Shown: piece after piece, positions 54,475 through 60,000 of the stretch | Numbering within the stretch: position 1 is the stretch's first letter | Layout: every line of letters begins with the position of its first letter | From: Tubulanus polymorphus | Lineage: Eukaryota; Nemertea; Palaeonemertea; Tubulaniformes; Tubulanidae | Assembly (NCBI RefSeq): GCF_964204645.1 | Contig: NC_134036.1 | Coordinates: 8,854,704-8,914,703, forward strand | Direction of reading: 5' to 3' | DNA: 60,000 nt | The notes under the pieces: generated by a model | The model's database searches: none | What the model was told of the DNA's origin: nothing | What the model saw: only the letters and a program-made list of their open reading frames with translations | Made by a program: the position numbers and the translations under genes

Positions 54475-55617
54475 CTATGTATTCAAAACGTATTCACCAC
54501 AATTCCGTTTAAACGAAAAAAAAAACGCTTTCAGTTGATTCCGAAAGCGACGCCTCGAAGCGCAATAGATGAAGAAATTATTAGATGCTATGATCATTCT
54601 TATGATATATTGAATTTGGTTCATTATCGTTGTTAAAGAGCGTCTACCAATTATCCCGTTAATAGTTGAAATAAGGTTCGTTATAGCTGCATCGACCATA
54701 AATGCTTTCTTTAGTAAATAGAAACATGAAATGAGAACTAACGTCAAAGTTAAACTACGGTCATTGTTGCTACTGCAGCTGCCTTTTAAAGTTTGTTTAT
54801 TTGAAGTGATGATTTTTCTCGCTGCTCCTGCGCGTTTCAACGTAAAAACCAATCGTATAGTTATTAGGACCACAATCACTGTCGGGATTATAGTAAATAT
54901 AGGAGCGCGGACAAAAGAATTAAAGTATCTTAAATATCTATTTTTACCAAATGGCGTCAATTTCTGGGTCCATCTCTCGTGTCCAGTGCACGGATTAATG
55001 GAACGACGAGTATAATACACGAAATACGCATTAACCCAACCACATAGCGATATTACTACAACTAGAACTATGCTAATATAACTTCTCTTTATGTTTATGA
55101 TTCTTATTGCTTTCAGGGGCCAACAAACAACGATATATCTGTCTATAGCGATTAACAATGTTATTAGATCGCTGACATTGGAAAACGACTGTGCAATGCG
55201 TTGCGTGTATGAATAAATGCGCTTCATAGCGTGGTTCATTTCAACATTCATGTCTAGTAACAGTGTGTGACTGTAGAGCCGATAGTGAAAGTCGAATACG
55301 ATATAAGACGAACAATGCAGCATGTCAATAACAGCCAAGCATCTCAAATAGAATATACTGGTGTTTTTTGAACGTTCAAAACTGAGAATGACAAAAGACA
55401 GTAAATTTGAGCCGAAACCGAAGATAGCAACACAGAAAATGACGTAAGTTGTGATCTGTAGATACAGATTCACGTGAAACGGTTTGTAATCAGCGTGATG
55501 GATGTATTTACACCGTGGATGGGGTTTAAATCCTGCATTCTCAGTAGTGGTTGTCAGATCTGATCCGTTCAGGTCGAGAATCTGAGCGCTCACCGATACA
55601 TTCTCTAGAGCCATCAT
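54475..55617 (-). CDS. Rhodopsin-class G-protein-coupled receptor, likely neuropeptide receptor
   Basis: Intact single-exon gene of about 380 residues. The first ATG of the frame is at 55617 (a second at 55614); codons further upstream are non-ATG. The N-terminus carries two N-glycosylation sites (NVS, NGS) and a Cys. Seven hydrophobic segments follow, the first at FCVAIFGFGSNLLSFVIL with the GN-type motif. The end of TM3 reads AIDRYIVVCWP (DRY), extracellular loop 2 has a Cys (NPCTGH), and TM7 ends with SNNFFIYC in place of NPxxY. The overall pattern resembles the FMRFamide/myosuppressin receptor group of invertebrates. It would sit in the plasma membrane and couple to G proteins. The ligand is unknown. 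It lies between the two inverted repeat arms. Confidence 0.85.
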   Translation of the reverse strand: MMALENVSVSAQILDLNGSDLTTTTENAGFKPHPRCKYIHHADYKPFHVNLYLQITTYVIFCVAIFGFGSNLLSFVILSFERSKNTSIFYLRCLAVIDMLHCSSYIVFDFHYRLYSHTLLLDMNVEMNHAMKRIYSYTQRIAQSFSNVSDLITLLIAIDRYIVVCWPLKAIRIINIKRSYISIVLVVVISLCGWVNAYFVYYTRRSINPCTGHERWTQKLTPFGKNRYLRYFNSFVRAPIFTIIPTVIVVLITIRLVFTLKRAGAARKIITSNKQTLKGSCSSNNDRSLTLTLVLISCFYLLKKAFMVDAAITNLISTINGIIGRRSLTTIMNQIQYIIRMIIASNNFFIYCASRRRFRNQLKAFFFSFKRNCGEYVLNT

Positions 55618-56144
55618 TATTTCAGCACTCAGACGCTGATAGGGAAACAATTAATTTGAATCCTGAATCTGTTACCGATTTGACGTTAAGATTAGTTACT
55701 GTCTATCTTCATCGAATACTGACATGACTATCGTCAGGCATCAGGCTACCAAACTGCACGAAGTCAAGTACGATTAAAAATTGAAATAACCGCGGTAGTA
55801 GAATTCTGACGCCCTACAGCGCACGTTTCAAACAGTATCAGATTTCAACCTAGCTGGAATTACTAATTACCCCGTGAACCATACCCATTAACGCGAGTAA
55901 TAGTTGATAATTTGTTATATGAAATCCCTGAGCCGACATTGCTAGTTGCTAGTTCCAATTGCCAGTTGCCAATTGCTATTTGTCAGTTTCGAACTGTCGT
56001 TTAAGTTGCGAGTTGTTATTTAGCGGTTGCAAGTTTGCGTGTTGCTAGTTACTTATAAACAGCTGCTGCTGCCTCCTCTCTCGGGGTCGTTGATTCGCTC
56101 ACAACACGTGTGTCCCGACAGCCTTCTCGAATTTGCATTCAACG
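55618..56144. promoter_or_regulatory. Upstream region between divergent genes
   Basis: Lies between the GPCR (minus) and the small gene at 56145 (plus), so it should hold both promoters. 55940-56050 contains a degenerate tandem of GCTAGTTGC/AATTGCCAGTTG units. No canonical TATA box could be defended. Confidence 0.35.
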
Positions 56145-56464
56145 ATGGTTCTACTTACCGTCATCAACGGCGCTGAATCGGAACACCAAGTCTTGACCAA
56201 AGCCGAAACAATTACGGGTCTAAATTCAAAAGGTTTCTCTTACAAAATTATCTTCAGATTACTCCTAATTAATCAAAATACATACCATACTATTGAGAAC
56301 AATAACAAATAAAAAATGATTTCAAAAAAGTATTTTTTTAACTTATTCTACTACTTCTTATTTCAGCTACATCGAAATTGAAATTCTCATCGAAAAGGTT
56401 CGTTCTCTTCAGTGATGGTGCTATATTGGAAGACGACGATGTTCTCGAGGAATTAGAAAATTAA
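56145..56464 (+). CDS. Small two-exon protein with beta-grasp-like C-terminus
   Basis: Exon 1 56145-56232 (donor GTTTCT, weak), exon 2 56367-56464 (acceptor TTTCAG); phase 1; 61 residues. The end reads KFSSKRFVLFSDGAILEDDD and then VLEEL, similar to the C-terminal half of CIDE-N, KHA or ubiquitin-like beta-grasp domains, in which an acidic DG-x-x-x-DDD turn is typical. The N-terminal half is a plausible first hairpin. Without a longer match the exact family is open. No signal peptide, so probably intracellular. Confidence 0.45.
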
Positions 56465-56919
56465 TTTTGATATTTATTTGACGCCTGCGAAAAAATGTAG
56501 AATTTTGTGGATAAGCTAACGTGGGATTGCAAATTTGAAATCGAAGTTTTATGAAATTTGCGGAATTATAAGATTTGGCGATTGGGTAGGTTATACAGGT
56601 CTTCGACGGTAAATAGTGGTTTAATATTTTTGATTGAAAATTGTCAATAACTTGCGACCGACTTCATTCACTTTTGCCTCTAAGATGGTCCTCAACTGCC
56701 CCCATGGTCGAGGAAAGAGCTCTTTTGATGTCGGCAACGTCATGACTTTGGAGCATATCGTGTGGCCTAGCAGAGTCGGTCTGGCTGCCACTCGATATCC
56801 TCTTGAGTCTGGGTTGAACACTAGACGTCATTTTAAATAACTTGTTTATGTTATTCTGTATGAATTACGCATGTGTTTTGTATGTTGTATTTTCTTATTT
56901 TTATGGTGTCTGCTGCTTT
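56465..56919. other. Spacer without gene
   Basis: Overlapping frames on both strands at 56621-56840 have no recognised feature. I see nothing else. Confidence 0.5.
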
Positions 56920-57762
56920 CGCAGAAACCCTCTTGTAATCTATGTTGATTATTATTTTTATTATAAATTTTCCACTTTCCAGCCGAAATTTGTTAATAAA
57001 ATGTAACTCCTCTTGAATTCGACCACTTACAGCTTATAAACGTAATTTTCATTTCTCAGTGCCTGACTCAGTGCCTGACCATTTCGAATTTGCGTATAGT
57101 CATTTATTATGAATTAATCCCGTGTAATAACCGGGTCTAAACAGCGACAAGAATAACGCAAAGCATTGTCATCCATTGATAAAAGTACATCCCGAAAAGC
57201 CTACAAATTACCAGACGACCTCGGCGTCAAACTCAACCGTAAATCCAAATTCACACTTACAATTAGTCCGGATCCGCCATTACTGCGGACAATTTGCAGC
57301 CAACATGGCGGATGGTTGAAATCATTTTCAGCTGAAATTTATCGTAAATTTATGGCGAGTTTTAGGACTTTAATGAACTATGATCCAAGATAAAATGAGT
57401 CAATTGATAACTTCTATTAGTAAATCAAATTACGTTGGCTACTTTTCCAGAAGATTTCTGGCTGAAATCAACGTAATATGGAATGGGAGGGATTTTCCTA
57501 TGGAATTTTACTTCCGCGTTCACTTGACGACTCGGATATATGACAACGACAACAGAGTTCATGCAATTTAAGGTGACAATCCACTAACCGGGGAATGTTA
57601 GACAATATTTCTTGGTCTAACTGCAGTTAAGTTTACCTTTCCACTAGGTGGAGCTATGATATGAGTACATATGATAGCATATGAGTACTCAGCAAAGCAA
57701 TGATCATTGTTGGCTACCTACTAGCCTAATGCCTAGCTTTTTTGGGGATATGCCTAGAATAG
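56920..57762 (-). repeat. Right arm of the 0.85 kb inverted repeat
   Basis: Complement of 52513-53345 in the same order. Similarity ends at CCTAGAATA (about 57762), immediately before the presumed LTR start, whereas the left arm continues with different sequence. This is consistent with a BEL/Pao insertion at or next to this arm. Confidence 0.75.
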
Positions 57763-57765
57763 ATT

Positions 57766-58280
57766 TTGTTGGAAACTGGTGTATTTCATATAGATATATA
57801 TGTTGATTTATTATATTTCTTTAGAGCTATTTCTATAATGTATTCAACATTCAGTAGTGTGATTGTACTGTGTTTGAAGCGTATTAAATCCTGCAATTCA
57901 TCATTTTGTTACGCGAACTTAAACATTTTTCGCGCTTATGACCAGCACGGTATTTAAACCTGTGAATTCTTGGCTAGGCGTCAGTCTGGTTCTATATATC
58001 CCTTGTACGGCACAGTTATTGTAAGTATTTATATCAATTTAGATTTGCTGGATTTCAAACTAAAGTTTGGCCTTTTGAATGTTATTTGTCTAAATCTTGT
58101 ATTTTTGTACCTTTGTAGTAAACCTCACTCACTCACTCACTCACTCACTCACTCACTCACTCACTCACTCACTCACTCACTCACTCACTCACTCACTCAC
58201 TCACTCACTCACTCACTCACTCACTCACTCACTCACTCACTCACTCACTCACTCGCTTAGTCGTTCTGTCATTGTAAATC
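57766..58280 (+). repeat. Candidate 5' LTR and leader of the BEL/Pao element
   Basis: It begins TGTTGGAAACTGG after the repeat arm. It has a TATA-like GGTATTTAAACC at about 57949 followed by GCGTCAGTCTGGTTC, a typical initiator position. The 3' boundary is uncertain (about 58280, ATTGTAAATCA) because the second LTR lies outside the window. A CTCA satellite (58124-58255) is contained in it. Confidence 0.45.
58124..58255 (+). repeat. CTCA tetranucleotide microsatellite
   Basis: About 33 uninterrupted CTCA units. The long LTHS-repeat frames are artefacts of it. Confidence 0.95.
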
Positions 58281-58379
58281 AATGAGCGTATTGGAACTGT
58301 GAATTTTTGTCGTCGTTTGTTGAGGATTTAGGACCAGGCTGAACATAGTTTGAATAACTATTACGACCGACGATTCGCC

Positions 58380-60000
58380 ATGAGTGTTTCAAAGGATGAG
58401 AAAACGAAACAAAAAGATACTCGTACAAGTTTGGCTGGATGGCTTACCAGAGCAATTAAAGCTGTTGACGACGTTAGGATTCAAGCCGCAGTGGAGCCAG
58501 CGAAACAGAGAATCACGTCACAGTTAGGTTCGCTTATATGACGGCCAGCTCGAGATATGTGGACAGTCTAGAAAGCGACGAAGAAATCGAAAAAGCAGGA
58601 TTGTGGCTAGACACGTATTATAATCGAGCGATGGAGGCGCTAGAGAAGTTGGATTCTTTCTCTTACTCGCAATCAGAGAAAGGCCAGCAGGCAAGTTTGA
58701 ATCCAAATGCGCATGAATTTCGAGTGAACCAGCCCATGGACGATGGAGAGAATTTTGTACCGGTATCATCAGCAACGCCGGAACCCAATAATCAAGATGC
58801 ACCAATAAGTGGACAACCAGTTTCGTTCGTGAACATCGACAGTTGGATCGACAACTTAATCGATGAGGTCGAGACCATCACGACCGCTGACACCGCGTCA
58901 CAACCGTCTCTTGAAGATGCGTTCCTTAGAATGGAGCTCGGCAGGGACCTACCGAAAGTGGAACTCCCCATGTTCGATGGGTCGGCATTAGTTTTGCCGC
59001 GGTTCATCGAACAATTCTACCTACAAGTACATTGTCGACCGGGAATTTTAGACGCCAGAAGAATGGATCTGTTGCAGAATCATGTAAAAGGTGAGGCGAA
59101 AAAACTCATATACGGACTTGGTTATAGTGGTAGAAACTATTCTAGGGCTCTCAAAGAACTGAAATTTGTATTTGGACATCGTGTTCATGTAGCTAGAACG
59201 TATATTGATTCAATTTCTACGGGTTCTGTTGTAAATTCATACGATTCCATCTCGTTGCGTAGCTTTTATGTATCTGTTAGAGATTACCTTATTACATTGA
59301 AACAAATGAATTATATGTCAGAAATTGGGAGCAGTGATTTGTAATTTAAAGTTACTAGGCGTATCCCAGTTGATATACGTTCTAAATGGAATGATTTTGT
59401 ACGTCGAATTTCTAGAACTCGTGATCCCACTCTATTTGATTTAGAAAACTGGCTTCGAGATTGTGTCGAGGCAGATTTTGGACCATTCTCGTTGCAAAAC
59501 AAACCTAGGAAATCTAGTAATCATGTGAATGTCGCTAATGGTCCACAGAGACCACATGTATTTAATTCCAGGGTGCATGAGCCTATAAAATGTATCGTTT
59601 GTTCGGATAGCCATTCTTTGAATAGATGCAAGGCTTTTCAAGATAAGTCTGTCACTGATCGATTCACAATTGTGAAAAAATATCGTTTATGTATCAATTG
59701 TTTGAAAACAGGTCATTTTCTTGCTTCCTGCACTTCTGCTGTGCGGTGCAGAGAGGCAGGTTGCGGGAAAATGCACCATACGATGTTACATCTTCCGTCG
59801 CAGAATAGTCAGATTCCAGATAGATCTATGTTGAATATTCCGTCGTCTAATATTTCGCGTCAAAATGAGTCCTTAGAACGTGGTGATTCTGCAATTAACC
59901 AAAATGCAATTTCTACTGAAACTGATTCTAACAATGTGTTTTTCCAGGTGTTGCCGGTTACAGTTCAGGGAAACAATGGACGTCGTATTGCCACACATGC
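58380..60000 (+). pseudogene. BEL/Pao retrotransposon gag (frameshift, one stop; runs off the right edge)
   Basis: The ATG at 58380 starts a basic N-terminal part (MSVSKDEKTKQKD) that closes at TGA about 58540. The overlapping frame from 58538 continues without a gap, so a one-base shift is likely. The central part is the DUF1759-type gag core of BEL/Pao: KVELPMFDGSALVLPRFIEQ, then NHVKGEAKKLIYGLGYSG and ALKELKFVFGHR. A TAA at 59342-59344 interrupts it. The same frame then continues to the window end with three Cys/His knuckles (CIVCSDSHSLNRC, CINCLKTGHFLASC, CREAGCGKMHH). The start of the protease region should follow at 59980. In the family gag forms the particle and the knuckles bind RNA. 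Two lesions suggest a dead or nearly dead copy. Confidence 0.8.

Noticed and set aside
57970-58285. Frames with LTHS repeats
   Set aside because: Produced by the CTCA microsatellite.

Overview
The window is a piece of an invertebrate animal nuclear genome. It has spliced genes with GT-AG introns, receptor and secreted-peptide genes, tRNA-derived SINEs, a BEL/Pao retroelement and many MITEs. A lophotrochozoan (mollusc or nemertean) host is plausible from the cystine-knot peptides and the GPCR, but the sequence does not prove it. Host flanks are moderately AT-rich. Two blocks (about 1-8620 and 42660-47878), plus fragments at 9829-10060 and 36890-37640, are far more AT-rich and have viral gene content.

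The AT-rich blocks are two decayed copies of the same Polinton/Maverick-like (virus-like) element. Each carries a chromodomain rve integrase, an A32-type packaging ATPase, a probable major capsid protein, a coiled-coil/membrane protein and three short unrecognised proteins (called P1, P2, P3 here). Copy 1 also has a zinc-finger protein and an HNH endonuclease gene. Neither copy shows a DNA polymerase in view, although copy 1 runs off the left edge. Gene order differs between the copies, so modules have been permuted or inverted. Almost every long gene carries at least one nonsense or frameshift change. A separate, less AT-rich fragment of a protein-primed type B DNA polymerase lies at 37641-38483, next to a third AT-rich fragment.

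Host genes, left to right: a three-exon secreted WSC-domain protein (15185-17777, +) whose second intron holds a 1.1 kb Mutator-like element carrying a ubiquitin-protease Cys-box fragment; a family of four paralogous two-exon secreted peptides with one cystine-knot framework (18604-19137 minus; a remnant near 29094 plus; 34563-35189 plus; 48717-49664 plus), all sharing 5' flanking motifs; a small basic two-exon gene (25524-25770, -); exons resembling a receptor tyrosine phosphatase (about 30046-30972, -); an unidentified two-exon gene piece (39142-39960, -); an intact rhodopsin-class GPCR (54475-55617, -); and a small two-exon protein with a beta-grasp-like C terminus (56145-56464, +). The GPCR and the small protein sit between inverted copies of an approximately 0.85 kb repeat.

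The rest is mobile DNA and its debris: a DDE-transposase-like gene with a PHD-like finger insertion (21805-24395, -) and a decayed relative (40310-41400, -), a LINE reverse-transcriptase scrap (13490-13770, -), SINEs, palindromic MITEs, satellites, and the 5' part of a BEL/Pao element that runs off the right edge (57766-60000, +).
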